A DNA stretch of 64,000 nucleotides from Rhizobiales bacterium Ga0077525 (GCA_001464835.1 LNDS01000045.1:62001-126000); one strand, 5' to 3'. Shown: positions 36,564 through 46,574, numbered from the stretch's first letter. A program made the numbers and translations. Notes: generated from the letters alone by a model not told the origin.

Positions 36564-37934
36564 ATGCGGGAAGGCGCAGCCACCGGCCGCATCGACACCG
36601 TCGCCGCGTTGCGCGATGCCGGCATCACCACGCTACTCGCCTTCGGCCTGTTCCTGCCGCTGATCGGTTTTCAGACCGTCGTCAATATCCGCAACGAACT
36701 GGTCCTCGATACGCGATGGCCGCTGCTGTTCGGCATCGTCGCCGCTGTCGGCGTTGCGCGGCTGGCCTATTCGTTCCTGTTCGCGCCATGGCTGGAGCGC
36801 TTCAAGGAGCGGCCGGTGGCGGCGACGCCGCCCGCCTGGCTCAGCCTGATCGGTCAGTGGTTCACGCCTTTCGCCATCGGCTTTGCCGTCGCCTATCCGG
36901 TCATCATCATCGCCACGAGCGGTTACGGTGGCGCGCTGAAATGGGTCGATAACTTCGGCATCCAGATTTTGATCTATGTGATGCTCGGCTGGGGCCTCAA
37001 CATCGTCGTCGGCCTCGCCGGCCTGCTCGACCTCGGGTACGTCGCGTTCTACGCGGTCGGCGCCTACTCTTACGCGCTGCTGGCGAAGGAGTTTGGCTTC
37101 TCGTTCTGGATTTTGCTGCCGCTGGCCGGCGTGATGTCGTCGTTCTGGGGCATCCTGCTCGGTTTTCCCGTTTTGCGCTTGCGCGGCGATTATCTCGCCA
37201 TCGTCACGCTCGCCTTCGGCGAGATCATTCGCATCGTGCTGGTCAACTGGGTCGATCTCACCAACGGCTATGCAGGAATCAGCGGCATTCCGCGGCCGAG
37301 TTTCTTCGGCATCCCGTTCAACGCCAACGACGACGGCTTTGCCGCGACCTTCGGGCTGGAATTCTCACCGATCTATCGCACGATTTTTCTCTATTACCTG
37401 ATCCTGGCGCTGGCCTTCCTCACCGCGTTCGTCACCGTGCGGCTGCGCCGGCTGCCGGTCGGCCGCGCCTGGGAAGCGTTGCGCGAGGACGAGATCGCCT
37501 GCCGCTCGCTCGGCATCAATACGACCAACACCAAGCTCACCGCCTTCGGCATCGGTGCGATGTTCGCCGGTTTCGCCGGCTCGTTCTTCGCCGCGCGGCA
37601 GGGCTTCATCTCGCCGGAGAGTTTCACGTTTCTTGAATCGGCGACCATCCTCGCCATCGTCGTGCTCGGCGGCATGGGCAGCCAGATCGGCGTCGCCATT
37701 GCCGCCATCGTCATGATCGGCGGCACCGAGATCATGCGCGAACTCGAATTCCTCAAGCACATCTTCGGCGACTCCTTCGATCCGACGCAATACCGCATGC
37801 TGCTTTTCGGCTTTGCCATGGTGATGATCATGGTGTTCCGTCCGCGCGGCCTGGTATCGACGCGCACGCCCTCGGTCTTTCTCAAGGCGCCTAAAGTCAT
37901 TCCAGCCGACCTGGTCAAAGAGGGGCACGGCTGA
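36564..37934 (+). CDS. livM: LivM branched-chain amino acid ABC permease
   Basis: This 456-residue permease begins two nt after livH. It has an N-terminal extension with extra membrane segments, then the LivM core with [29 protein letters not shown] and the ATPase-contact motif (around [20 protein letters not shown]). About ten membrane segments. It normally pairs with LivH; with livH broken, the pore may not assemble. Confidence 0.93.
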   Translation: MREGAATGRIDTVAALRDAGITTLLAFGLFLPLIGFQTVVNIRNELVLDTRWPLLFGIVAAVGVARLAYSFLFAPWLERFKERPVAATPPAWLSLIGQWFTPFAIGFAVAYPVIIIATSGYGGALKWVDNFGIQILIYVMLGWGLNIVVGLAGLLDLGYVAFYAVGAYSYALLAKEFGFSFWILLPLAGVMSSFWGILLGFPVLRLRGDYLAIVTLAFGEIIRIVLVNWVDLTNGYAGISGIPRPSFFGIPFNANDDGFAATFGLEFSPIYRTIFLYYLILALAFLTAFVTVRLRRLPVGRAWEALREDEIACRSLGINTTNTKLTAFGIGAMFAGFAGSFFAARQGFISPESFTFLESATILAIVVLGGMGSQIGVAIAAIVMIGGTEIMRELEFLKHIFGDSFDPTQYRMLLFGFAMVMIMVFRPRGLVSTRTPSVFLKAPKVIPADLVKEGHG

Positions 37935-37937
37935 CGC

Positions 37938-38900
37938 ATGACCCCGAAAAGCGGCAATCATCTTTCCGACAAGGTCGTGCGCCCGCATGGCATAGGCGCG
38001 GCCGGCGACGTACTGCTGCGCGTCGAACACCTGACCATGCGCTTCGGCGGACTGGTAGCGGTCGATGATCTGTCATTCGAGGCGCGGCAGGGCGAGATCA
38101 CCGCGCTGATCGGCCCCAACGGCGCCGGCAAGACCACCGTGTTCAACTGCATCACCGGTTTCTACAAGCCGAGCGAAGGCCGCATGGGCCTCTGTCACGG
38201 CGACGCCGCGATCTGGAGCGAGCTGGACGCGCTGACCGATAGCGGCAAGCGCGGCATCCGAAAAGACGGCAACGGCCTCTATCTGCTCGAGCGCATGCCC
38301 GACTACCTCGTCACCCAGGACGCGCGCGTCGCCCGCACCTTCCAGAACATCCGGCTGTTTCCCGGCATGACACTGCTGGAAAATCTGCTGGTGGCTCAGC
38401 ACAACTCCTTGATGCTGGCCTCGGGCTATACTCTGTTCGGCATCTTCGGCCTGCCCTCGTACCGCCGCGCCGAACGCGCCTCGATTGAACTGGCGCGCGA
38501 CTGGCTCAACCGCGTCGGCCTCATTCACCGCGCCGACGATCCGGCCGGCGACCTGCCCTATGGCGATCAGCGCCGTCTCGAAATCGCACGCGCCATGTGC
38601 ACCGGTCCGGTGCTGTTGTGTCTTGATGAACCGGCCGCCGGCCTCAATCCGCGCGAAAGCGCGCAACTCAACGAATTGCTGCTCGGCATCGGCAACGACC
38701 ACGGCATTTCCATTCTGCTGATTGAGCACGACATGTCGGTGGTGATGGAAATTTCCGACCACGTCATCGTGCTCGACTATGGCGTCAAGATTTCCGACGG
38801 CGCGCCGGACGAGGTGCGCAACGATCCGAAGGTGATCGCCGCTTATCTCGGCGTTGGCGACGATGAAGTCGAGAAGGTCGAAGCGGAGGTCGGGCTGTGA
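37938..38900 (+). CDS. livG: LivG ABC transporter ATPase
   Basis: This 320-residue ATPase has Walker A GPNGAGKTT, signature LPYGDQRRLEIARAM (a LivG-type variant), Walker B LLCLDEPAAGLNP and switch His in IEHDM. An insertion of about 35 residues after GFYKPSEGRMGL (before RVARTFQNIRLF) is longer than in E. coli LivG but common in alphaproteobacteria. It overlaps livF by 4 nt. Confidence 0.93.
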   Translation: MTPKSGNHLSDKVVRPHGIGAAGDVLLRVEHLTMRFGGLVAVDDLSFEARQGEITALIGPNGAGKTTVFNCITGFYKPSEGRMGLCHGDAAIWSELDALTDSGKRGIRKDGNGLYLLERMPDYLVTQDARVARTFQNIRLFPGMTLLENLLVAQHNSLMLASGYTLFGIFGLPSYRRAERASIELARDWLNRVGLIHRADDPAGDLPYGDQRRLEIARAMCTGPVLLCLDEPAAGLNPRESAQLNELLLGIGNDHGISILLIEHDMSVVMEISDHVIVLDYGVKISDGAPDEVRNDPKVIAAYLGVGDDEVEKVEAEVGL

Positions 38901-39619
38901 GCGCGACGCTCCTCTCCATCCGCGGCGTCAAGACCTATTACGGCCGCGTCATGGCGCTCAAGGGCGTCGACCTCGACGTTAGCGAAGGCGAGATCGTCAC
39001 CCTGATCGGCGCCAACGGCGCCGGCAAGTCGACGCTGATGATGACCGTCTGCGGCAATCCGCGCGCGCGCGAAGGCACCATCGAATTCGCCGGCCAGGAC
39101 ATCACGCACCTGCCGACGCATGAGATCGCACGCCTCAAGCTGGCGCAATCGCCCGAAGGCCGCCGCATCTTCTCGCGCATGACGGTGTTCGAGAATTTGC
39201 AGATGGGCGCGCTGGTCGCCGATCCGGCCGAGTTCGAACGCGACCTCGAACGCATGCTCACTTTGTTTCCGCGCCTCAAGCAACGCATCGACCAGCGCGG
39301 CGGCACCTTGTCGGGCGGCGAACAGCAAATGCTGGCGATCGCCCGCGCGCTGATGGCGCGGCCGCGCCTGCTGCTGCTCGACGAGCCGTCGCTCGGCCTG
39401 GCGCCTCTGATCGTCAAACAAATTTTCGACGCCATCCGCACCCTTAACCAGCAGGACGGCCTCACGGTTTTTCTGGTCGAGCAGAACGCCTACCATGCGC
39501 TCAAGCTGGCGCACCGCGGCTATGTCATGATCAACGGCCTCATCACGCTCTCGGGAACCGGCCGCGAATTGCTCGAGCGGCCGGAGATCAAGCAGGCCTA
39601 CCTGGAGGGCGGCGCATAA
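38897..39619 (+). CDS. livF: LivF ABC transporter ATPase
   Basis: This 240-residue ATPase has a GTG start overlapping the livG stop (GTGA). Walker A is GANGAGKST, the signature LSGGEQQMLAIARAL, Walker B LLLLDEPSLGLAP, and VEQNAYHAL closes the site. The stop overlaps the start of the DUF6867 gene by one nt. Confidence 0.95.
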   Translation: MSATLLSIRGVKTYYGRVMALKGVDLDVSEGEIVTLIGANGAGKSTLMMTVCGNPRAREGTIEFAGQDITHLPTHEIARLKLAQSPEGRRIFSRMTVFENLQMGALVADPAEFERDLERMLTLFPRLKQRIDQRGGTLSGGEQQMLAIARALMARPRLLLLDEPSLGLAPLIVKQIFDAIRTLNQQDGLTVFLVEQNAYHALKLAHRGYVMINGLITLSGTGRELLERPEIKQAYLEGGA

Positions 39620-40002
39620 TGGAACCGGCCGCCCCCAGCGCTTTGAACACTTTCCTGCACTTCTTCTACGAGGAAGGCTCGTCGAGCATCTTCCTTCTGG
39701 TCACCATCATCTTCGGCGGCGGGGCGGCCTGGCTATCCGGCCGCGCCATCGCCCAGACCTGGCGGCCGGCCTGGCAGGTCTTCGTCTATAGCCTGGTGCT
39801 AGGCCTCGCCGTCCGCTTCATCCATTTCAGCCTGTTCGGCGGCACGTTGTTGTCCGCGCACTATTATTTGATCGACAGCGCGGTCTGCATGGGCTTCGGA
39901 ATCTTGGGGTTCAGGGCGGCGCGGGTGTCGCAGATGGTCACCCATTATCGCTGGATCAACCAGGGGGACGGGCCTTTGCGCTGGCGTCGCCGTTCGCCCT
40001 GA
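39619..40002 (+). CDS. DUF6867-like small membrane protein in the liv operon
   Basis: This 127-residue protein has three hydrophobic segments and a basic C-terminus (RWRRRSP). Its ATG overlaps the livF stop (TAATG), so it is translationally coupled to the transporter genes. Such a protein sits in liv operons of many Hyphomicrobiales; an accessory role in the transporter is inferred from position only. Confidence 0.75.
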   Translation: MEPAAPSALNTFLHFFYEEGSSSIFLLVTIIFGGGAAWLSGRAIAQTWRPAWQVFVYSLVLGLAVRFIHFSLFGGTLLSAHYYLIDSAVCMGFGILGFRAARVSQMVTHYRWINQGDGPLRWRRRSP

Positions 40003-40057
40003 CATAACATTGAGGCCAGCTACTGAAACTGCCGGTTACAGTTGAAGGGGAAAACGG

Positions 40058-41212
40058 ATGAAAAAAGTCACGACACTCGGTACGACATTTGGCCTTGCGC
40101 TTGGCCTCGCACTCGCAGTTACCGCAACCGCCTCCGCCCAGATCAAGATGGGCGTTGCCGGCCCGATCACCGGACCGAACGCCGCATTCGGCGCGCAGCT
40201 CAAGAACGGCGCCGAACAGGCGATCAAGGACATCAACGCTGCCGGCGGCATTCTCGGCCAGCAGATCTCAGTGCAGTTCGGCGACGACGTCTCCGATCCG
40301 AAACAGGGCGTGTCGGTCGCCAACAAGTTCGCCGGCGACGGCGTGAAGTTCGTCATCGGTCACTTCAACTCCGGCGTCACCATGCCGGCGTCCGAAGTGT
40401 ACCAGGAAAACGGCATACTCATGATTACGCCGTCGGCCACCAACCCGCAGATCACTGAGCGCAAGATGTGGAACACGTTCCGCACCTGCGGCCGTGACGA
40501 TCAGCAGGGCGCGGTCGCGGCGCAGTACATCCTCAAGAACATGAAGGGCAAGAAGATCGCCATCGTTCACGACAAGACCACTTACGGCAAGGGTCTCGCC
40601 GATGAAACGCAGAAGGCGATGAACAAAGGCGGCATGAAGGAAGTGCTGTACGAAGGCATCAATGTCGGCGAGAAGGATTATTCGGCGCTGGTGTCGAAGA
40701 TCAAGTCGTCGGGCGCCGATCTCGTTTACTGGGGCGGCCTGCACACCGAAGGCGGCCTGATCATCCGCCAGATGCGCGACCAGGGCGTCAAGGCCCCGCT
40801 TATGGGCGGCGACGGCATTACCACCGACGAACTCGCCTCGATCGCGGGTCCCGGCGTCGAAGGCACATTGATGACCTACGGCCCCGACGCGCGCGGCAAC
40901 CCGGCCGCCAAGGACGTGGTGGCGAAATTCCGCGCCGCCAAGTTCGAGCCGGAGGCCTACACCTTGTACAGCTACTCGGTTCTTCAGATCATCAAGCAGG
41001 CCGCGGAATCGGCCAAGTCGCTCGATCCCAAGAAGGTCGCCGAGAAGATGCACTCCGGCATGAAGTTCAAGACCGTGCTCGGCGACATCTCCTACGACAA
41101 GAAGGGCGACCGCACCAACCTCGATTACGTGATGTACATCTGGAAGAAGAACAAAGAGGGCAAGATCACCTACGCGGAATGCCCGAACAACGATTGCTCG
41201 AAGGCGATGTAA
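40058..41212 (+). CDS. livK: branched-chain amino acid ABC substrate-binding protein
   Basis: This 384-residue periplasmic binding protein has a signal peptide with a likely cut after ASA (residue 27). The two-lobe type I fold is evident from GPITGPNAAFGAQLKNGAEQ, FVIGHFNSGVTMPAS and AIVHDKTTYGKGLAD. It is the last gene of the liv operon, followed by a strong terminator. Its own 55-nt upstream gap may hold an internal promoter. Confidence 0.95.
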   Translation: MKKVTTLGTTFGLALGLALAVTATASAQIKMGVAGPITGPNAAFGAQLKNGAEQAIKDINAAGGILGQQISVQFGDDVSDPKQGVSVANKFAGDGVKFVIGHFNSGVTMPASEVYQENGILMITPSATNPQITERKMWNTFRTCGRDDQQGAVAAQYILKNMKGKKIAIVHDKTTYGKGLADETQKAMNKGGMKEVLYEGINVGEKDYSALVSKIKSSGADLVYWGGLHTEGGLIIRQMRDQGVKAPLMGGDGITTDELASIAGPGVEGTLMTYGPDARGNPAAKDVVAKFRAAKFEPEAYTLYSYSVLQIIKQAAESAKSLDPKKVAEKMHSGMKFKTVLGDISYDKKGDRTNLDYVMYIWKKNKEGKITYAECPNNDCSKAM

Positions 41213-41235
41213 TTCGTCTCCGATCTGAAATAAGG

Positions 41236-41266
41236 AAAAGCCCGCCATGTTGGCGGGCTTTTTTAT
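41236..41266 (+). terminator. terminator after livK
   Basis: A perfect 11-bp stem AAAAGCCCGCC/GGCGGGCTTTT with a 5-nt loop is followed by TTTA. Confidence 0.92.
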
Positions 41267-41288
41267 CGGTCATCCTGAGGTGATAGCT

Positions 41289-42023
41289 CTACCCGATCTT
41301 TCCCAGCACCGGAAACATCTCCAGGAGCCAGAAGCTCATCGTTGAGATGCTGCCGGTCAAAAACGCGATGCCGGTCAGTACCAGCAGCGCCCCCATGATC
41401 TGCTCGACCCGGCGCAGATGCTTTTTGAAGCGCGCCAGAAACGCCGCGAACGGTTCGATGGCGAAGGCCGCCGCCATGAAGGGGATGCCGAGGCCCAGCG
41501 AATAGACCGCCAAGAGGCTCGCGCCCTTGGTCACCGTTTGCTCGGACGCGGCAACCGCGAGAATGGCGGCAAGGATCGGCCCGATGCACGGCGTCCAGCC
41601 AAAGGCAAAGGCCAGCCCCATCACATAGGCGCCCCACAGCCCGACCGGCTTGGCTACCTCGACCCGCTTCTGCCGCATCAGCAATGCAATCTGGGTGAGG
41701 CCAAGAAAGTGCAGCCCCATGATGATGATCAGCACGCCGGCGATGGTCGCCAGCGGTCCCGAATAGGCGCGGATCAGCGAGCCGAAAACGCTGGCGCTGG
41801 CGCCCAGCGCAACGAACACGGTGGAAAAGCCGAGCACAAAAAGCGCCGCGGCAATCACGGTCTCGCGTTTGACCTGCGGCTCCGGCTCCTTGTCGGCGAA
41901 CCGCTCGAGCGAAGTGCCCGCCAGGTACACCAGATAAGGCGGCACCAGCGGCAGCACGCAGGGAGAGAGGAAGGAGATCAGCCCCGCGAGGAGGGCCGCC
42001 ACGTATGAGACGTCGCCTTGCAT
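41289..42023 (-). CDS. ccdA: CcdA/DsbD-type cytochrome c biogenesis membrane protein
   Basis: This 244-residue protein has six membrane segments and the two conserved cysteines in FLSPCVLPLVPPYLVYLAG and FGWTPCIGPILAAI, which carry reducing equivalents from cytoplasmic thioredoxin to the periplasm. Its usual role is reduction of apocytochrome c or other periplasmic thiols. It is convergent with the liv operon. No thioredoxin-like partner is adjacent. Confidence 0.9.
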   Translation of the reverse strand: MQGDVSYVAALLAGLISFLSPCVLPLVPPYLVYLAGTSLERFADKEPEPQVKRETVIAAALFVLGFSTVFVALGASASVFGSLIRAYSGPLATIAGVLIIIMGLHFLGLTQIALLMRQKRVEVAKPVGLWGAYVMGLAFAFGWTPCIGPILAAILAVAASEQTVTKGASLLAVYSLGLGIPFMAAAFAIEPFAAFLARFKKHLRRVEQIMGALLVLTGIAFLTGSISTMSFWLLEMFPVLGKIG

Positions 42024-42110
42024 GGCGGCTACATGCGCCGCAAGACGGCGTCTGGCAAGCGCATCACGCCCGGCGTCGCCAAGTTGTGAACGGCGATCGG
42101 CATCGGAGCA

Positions 42111-42758
42111 TCAAATCGCAGCGCTGAATTGCCGCATCGGCAATGTTGGCAACGAAGGCAAGGACGGCAGCTTCGGCGCCGGCACCGCATCCGCCACCCA
42201 GTGGGCAGCCGATTGCAGCAATGACGGAATGCGGCGCACGTCGGAGGCCAGTTCGCGCAGGCGCGACCGCACCGGGCCGTCCATCACACGCTGCTGCGCC
42301 GGTTGCGCTGCCTGCGGTACGGCTGATTGCGCCAATTGCAGCGGTTCAGCCACCGCCAGATCGCGGGCCACCGCGCGCGCCGGCGCGGCGCGCTCAGGCG
42401 TTCGCAACGCCACGGTCCTGGCCTCGGCGGCAGGGGCGGCTTGTGCCGGCTCGACCGCGGCGATATCGGCCTGGCGCCGGGCTTCACCCTGCGCCGCCAG
42501 CCGCATGCGGGCGATGTCATTGTCCGCCGCCGCATTGGCAAGCCGGCGCGCCTCGTCGCCATTGGCAACGTAAGCGGCGATCAGGGCGTGCTCGTCGCGC
42601 AGCATCTGCATCTTGGCTTCGCCGGCGACGCTTGCCCCCGGTGAACGAGACACCGCCTCATAGGCCACCAGAGTGGAGGCGACGGCAACGGCAATGGCCA
42701 CCGCCGCCAACGCGCGCAGCAAGCGTGACGTTGAAAATCCGGACGTTGACCGCATCAT
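42111..42758 (-). CDS. hypothetical Ala-rich protein with one membrane anchor
   Basis: The start is set at ATG 42758 (MMRSTSGFS); the longer frame to 42953 would overlap the divergent peptidase gene. The 215-residue product has one N-terminal hydrophobic segment (about 16-35), then an Ala/Arg/Gln-rich, probably helical region and a Pro/Leu/Ser repeat near the end (KLPSLPSLPTLPM). No family is recognised. Confidence 0.6.
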   Translation of the reverse strand: MMRSTSGFSTSRLLRALAAVAIAVAVASTLVAYEAVSRSPGASVAGEAKMQMLRDEHALIAAYVANGDEARRLANAAADNDIARMRLAAQGEARRQADIAAVEPAQAAPAAEARTVALRTPERAAPARAVARDLAVAEPLQLAQSAVPQAAQPAQQRVMDGPVRSRLRELASDVRRIPSLLQSAAHWVADAVPAPKLPSLPSLPTLPMRQFSAAI

Positions 42759-42946
42759 GGAAGACCCCGTTACCGCAATAATCCCCGCCCCTATCCACCA
42801 AGTTTTCCGGGCAGAAACAGGGCGCAATTGCGGATTCCGCGGTCGGATTAAGGCACCCTTGACCGAATCCCGTGCGATGGCTTCCCTCGGACAAAGGTTC
42901 GCTGGCGTAATGCATCTTCGCCCTTTGCGGGCTTCCGGAGACAGAC

Positions 42947-43936
42947 GTGGCACAGAACCTGATTACCGATATTCCGGGCCTCAAGGTCGGACATGCCGGC
43001 GACGCCAAGCTCGGCTCCGGCACGACGGTCGTCACGTTCGACAAGCCGGTCACTGCCAGCGTCGACGTGCGCGGCGGCGGGCCCGGCACGCGCGAGACCG
43101 CGCTGCTCGACCCGGCGCAAACGGTGGACGGCATCGACGCCATCGTGCTGTCCGGCGGTTCGGCCTACGGATTGGACGCCGCTTCCGGCGTGCAGGCCTA
43201 CCTGCGCGAGCAGGGTCGCGGCTTCAAGGTGCGCGAAGCTTTGGTGCCGATCGTGCCCGGCGCGATCCTTTTCGATCTCCTGTCCGGCGGCAACAAGAAG
43301 TGGGGCCGCTATCCACCCTACCGCGAGCTTGGCTACAAGGCCGCGAAGGCTGCGATCAGCGACTGCGCGCTCGGCAGCGTCGGCGCCGGCCTGGGCGCCA
43401 CCACCGTCAACCTCAAAGGCGGTATCGGTTCGGCCTCGGCGAAAACCAGCGGCGGTTTGACCGTCGGCGTTTTGGTCGCGGTCAATGCCGCGGGCTCCGT
43501 CACCGTCGGCGACAGCCCGCATTTCTGGGCGGCGCCCTTCGAGCAAGGCAACGAATTCGGCGGCTACGGCCTGCCCGGCCAATTCGGCGCCGACGCTTTC
43601 GAAATGCGCACCAAAGGCGGGCCCGGCCAAGCCACGACGCTGGCCGTCATCGCCACCGACGCCCGGCTCAACAAGGCGCAATGCAAGCGGCTCGCGGTGA
43701 TGGCGCAGACCGGCATGGCGCGCGCCATCTATCCGGTGCATACGCCGCTCGACGGCGACATGGTCTTCGCAGCATCCGTCGGCGACAAGAAGCTGGCCGA
43801 TCCGATCTTCGCCCTCACCGAACTCGGCACCGTCGCCGCCAATGTGCTGGCGCGCGCGATTGCCCGTGCCGTCTATTCGGCCAAGGCGCTCAACTTCCCG
43901 GTGGCGCTGGCGAGTTGGCAGGACTGGCACGGCTAA
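42947..43936 (+). CDS. P1 (DmpA/S58) family peptidase
   Basis: This 329-residue protein of the DmpA-like self-processing aminopeptidase family has a GTG start preceded by CCGGAG. Family motifs are VGHAGDAKLGSGTTVV, DARG-type RGGGPGTRET, LSGGSAYGLDAASGV, GAGLGATTV and GGLTVGVLVAVNAAG. Members cleave themselves to expose an N-terminal nucleophile and release small N-terminal residues from peptides or amides. Substrate unknown. Confidence 0.88.
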   Translation: MAQNLITDIPGLKVGHAGDAKLGSGTTVVTFDKPVTASVDVRGGGPGTRETALLDPAQTVDGIDAIVLSGGSAYGLDAASGVQAYLREQGRGFKVREALVPIVPGAILFDLLSGGNKKWGRYPPYRELGYKAAKAAISDCALGSVGAGLGATTVNLKGGIGSASAKTSGGLTVGVLVAVNAAGSVTVGDSPHFWAAPFEQGNEFGGYGLPGQFGADAFEMRTKGGPGQATTLAVIATDARLNKAQCKRLAVMAQTGMARAIYPVHTPLDGDMVFAASVGDKKLADPIFALTELGTVAANVLARAIARAVYSAKALNFPVALASWQDWHG

Positions 43937-43978
43937 GCGGCGGCGCGAACCAAGTCGCGGCTGGCGCGTTGCCGGTGC

Positions 43979-44185
43979 ATGCCTTCAAGCGTTGTACGAG
44001 CCATCGACTATGAGATCGCCCATAGCCGTCTGACCGTGACTTTCACGACGGGACGGGTGTACGAATATTACATGGTGCCGGCGGCCATCGCCTCGGCATT
44101 CAAGAATGCGATGTCCAAGGGCACATTCTTCAACAAGCGCATCCGCGACCATTATGTCTGCCGCGAAATTTCCAAGGCCGGTTGA
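43979..44185 (+). CDS. KTSC domain protein
   Basis: This 68-residue protein is a single KTSC domain (MPSSVVRAIDYE..., TVTFTTGRVYEYY, FKNAMSKGTFFNKRIRDHY). The family is small and uncharacterised, possibly nucleic-acid associated. It lies between the P1 peptidase gene and the convergent DadA-like gene. Confidence 0.85.
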   Translation: MPSSVVRAIDYEIAHSRLTVTFTTGRVYEYYMVPAAIASAFKNAMSKGTFFNKRIRDHYVCREISKAG

Positions 44186-44198
44186 CGATCAACACGAA

Positions 44199-45443
44199 TT
44201 ATAAGAACCGCTCCGCCGCGTAAGGCGTCGGATCGCAGAACGGCAATTCGCCGGCCATCATTTCGCCGAGCAGCCGGCCGGTGACCGGGCCGAGCGTCAG
44301 GCCCCAATGCGCGTGGCCGACAGCGAGCCACAAACCCTTCTGCCCCGGAGCGCGACCGATGACCGGACGTGAATCGGGAAAGCACGGCCGGGCCCCTAGC
44401 CAGGTCTTGTCGTCGGCGCGCTCACCGAGCCGGTAGAGTTCGTTCAAGCGCGGCATCAGCCGGTCGAACTGCACCGGCGTCGGCGCCGCATCGCGCGCCG
44501 CGAATTCCGCGCCGGTGGTCAAGCGAATGCCCTGCTCCATCGGCGTGATCAGATAGCCGGCGGCGACGTCGATGACCGGCCGCGACAACGGCGCGCTGCT
44601 TTCAGTTTTATAATGCCGGTGATAGCCGCGCTTGAATCCGAACGGCAGCTTGATGCCGAGCGGTTCCAGCAAGTCGGGCGCCCAAGGGCCGAGCGCGACA
44701 ATCGCCTCCGATGTATCGAGCGGGCCCTGTTCGGTATCGACGCGCCAGCCATGGCCGGAACGATGCAGCGAGCGCGCATCGCCTTTCAGCGTGACGCCGC
44801 CCAAGGCAGAAAAACGCGCCGCATAGGCGCGCGTCACCGCCAGCGGATTGCTCAGGCTGACGACGTTGGGCCAGAACACCGCGTGCTTGAACACCGGATT
44901 GAGCGACGGCTCCAGGACGCGGGCGCCCTCGGGATCGAGCACCTCGAACGGCAGGCCGAATTCGCGCGCCAGGTTAAGTTCCGGCTGCAAGGCGGCAAAT
45001 CCTTGCGCGCTGCGATAAAGCTTTATCCAGCCGTTCTTGCGTATGTAACGCGCCGCGCCGGATTCCAGCGCCAAGGTTTCGTGTTCTGGAATGGCGCGGG
45101 CAAACAGCGGCCGGTTGAGCCGCGCCGTCTCCAGAATGCGGTCAGCGCGCGACGCGGCACGGAACTTCAACAGCCACGGCGCCACCTGCGGCAAGAAACT
45201 GACATGGTAATTGGCGTCGCTCGCCTGCTTGAAGGCGACGCGCATCAGCGCGGTCAGACTCGACGGAAAAGCCGGCGGATAGGTGGTCGAGCCTTCGATG
45301 GCGCCGGAATTGCCGTAGGAGGTTTCCTCGCCAATGGGCCCGCGATCGATCAGCGCCACGCTCATGCCGCGCTTGGCCAGTTGCAGCGCGATCGAGGTCC
45401 CGACAATACCGGCGCCGAGAACGGTTGCATCGGTGCGAGCCAT
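44199..45443 (-). CDS. DadA-like FAD-dependent amino acid dehydrogenase
   Basis: This 414-residue DAO-family flavoprotein has the Rossmann FAD motif LGAGIVGTSIALQLAKRG near the N-terminus. DadA-type segments ETSYGNSGAIEGSTTYP and the C-terminal GLWLAVGHAHWGLTLGPVTG are present. It probably oxidises D-amino acids or similar amines, passing electrons to quinone. It is divergent from a BASS-type transporter gene across a region with three TTGCCAA repeats. Confidence 0.88.
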   Translation of the reverse strand: MARTDATVLGAGIVGTSIALQLAKRGMSVALIDRGPIGEETSYGNSGAIEGSTTYPPAFPSSLTALMRVAFKQASDANYHVSFLPQVAPWLLKFRAASRADRILETARLNRPLFARAIPEHETLALESGAARYIRKNGWIKLYRSAQGFAALQPELNLAREFGLPFEVLDPEGARVLEPSLNPVFKHAVFWPNVVSLSNPLAVTRAYAARFSALGGVTLKGDARSLHRSGHGWRVDTEQGPLDTSEAIVALGPWAPDLLEPLGIKLPFGFKRGYHRHYKTESSAPLSRPVIDVAAGYLITPMEQGIRLTTGAEFAARDAAPTPVQFDRLMPRLNELYRLGERADDKTWLGARPCFPDSRPVIGRAPGQKGLWLAVGHAHWGLTLGPVTGRLLGEMMAGELPFCDPTPYAAERFL

Positions 45444-45466
45444 GTCCGCTAGTCCTCATTCCACTT

Positions 45467-45490
45467 TTGCCAATTTGCCAATTTTGCCAA
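45467..45490. promoter_or_regulatory. three direct TTGCCAA repeats in a divergent promoter region
   Basis: TTGCCAA occurs at 45467, 45475 and 45484 (spacing 8 and 9 nt) and is followed by TTGGCCA. The repeats lie 24 nt upstream of the dadA-like start and 122 nt upstream of the transporter start. This is a possible operator for a shared regulator. Confidence 0.45.
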
Positions 45491-45611
45491 CTTGGCCAGC
45501 CTGCGGAAAATGCAGGCGAGGCAAGCCGTCCTCTCTATGGATCATCGCCATTGAAGGCGCTATCAAGGCGACCCTGCCCGCCAAAGACCTTGCTGCCGGA
45601 GACACTCTGCA

Positions 45612-46574
45612 ATGAACATCCTGAACCTGCCAGTGGCCGCACTGGCCTGGCTCGGCCGGCAAGGAACGCGCGCGCTGGCGGCGTCGATCTTCCTCGGCTT
45701 CGCCGTCCCCCAACTGGCGGCCTACGTCAAACCGTATCTCGGCGCGACAGTCTTTATCATGCTGCTGTTCTCTTATCTGCGCACCGACCCGCGCGCGTTC
45801 AGCCGCGTCGTCAAGGCGCCGGGCCCGGCGATCGCGGCCTCGCTCTGGGTGATGGTGGTGGTGCCGCTGCTGTTCGGCGCGGTCTACGTCTTCTCCGGCC
45901 TTCGCGAGAGTATGCCCGCGCTCTACACGATCATGATTCTGCAACTGGCCATCTCGCCGATCACCTCGTCGGCCGCCTTCGCCGCGCTGATGGGGCTCGA
46001 TGTCGCGCTGTCGCTGTTCGCGCTGATCCTGTGCAACGTCTTGTCGCCGGTCACCACCGTCGCGTTCAGTTACATGTTTCTCGGCACGTCGCTGATCTCG
46101 CCGCTCGAACTCGGCGGCAGGCTCCTGCTCTTTTTCGCCGGCGCCGGCGCCACCGCCTGGCTCATCCGCCGCGTCGCCGGCCAAAGCTGGATCGAAGAGC
46201 AAAAGGATGTGCTCGATGGCCTCAACGTCATTGCCATCTTCATCTTCGCCATCGCCGCGATGGACGGCGTGCCGCGCATCGTCATGGCCGATCCGCTGTT
46301 CGCGCTCGGTCTGCTCGGCTTCATCCTTGCGCTGACGGTCATGCTGATCGGCCTGAGCGCGCTGGTCTTCATGCGCGCCGGCCTGGACCGCGGCCTCGTC
46401 ATCGGATTGCTCGCCGGCTTCCGCAATATCGGCGTGGTCATGGCGGCGCTCGGCGCGTCGCTGCCCGAAATGGCCTGGTTCTATTTCGCGCTGGCGCAGT
46501 TTCCGATCTATCTGTTCCCCTCGCTGCTGAAACCGCTGGCGACACGGTTCCGCAAGCCGGCGTCATTGGGATAG
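45612..46574 (+). CDS. bile acid:sodium symporter (BASS)-like transporter
   Basis: This 320-residue membrane protein has nine to ten hydrophobic segments and the BASS-like pattern of discontinuous helices (QLAISPITSSAAFAALMGLD in the first half, GLLAGFRNIGVVMAALG in the second). The ligand is unknown. It is divergent from the amino acid dehydrogenase gene, so an organic acid or amino-acid-derived substrate is possible. Confidence 0.75.
   Translation: MNILNLPVAALAWLGRQGTRALAASIFLGFAVPQLAAYVKPYLGATVFIMLLFSYLRTDPRAFSRVVKAPGPAIAASLWVMVVVPLLFGAVYVFSGLRESMPALYTIMILQLAISPITSSAAFAALMGLDVALSLFALILCNVLSPVTTVAFSYMFLGTSLISPLELGGRLLLFFAGAGATAWLIRRVAGQSWIEEQKDVLDGLNVIAIFIFAIAAMDGVPRIVMADPLFALGLLGFILALTVMLIGLSALVFMRAGLDRGLVIGLLAGFRNIGVVMAALGASLPEMAWFYFALAQFPIYLFPSLLKPLATRFRKPASLG

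Noticed and set aside
41266..41283. GTCATCCTGAGG resembling one arm of the groES-groEL repeat
   Set aside because: Only a dozen nt match and no partner arm is present; too short to call a repeat copy.
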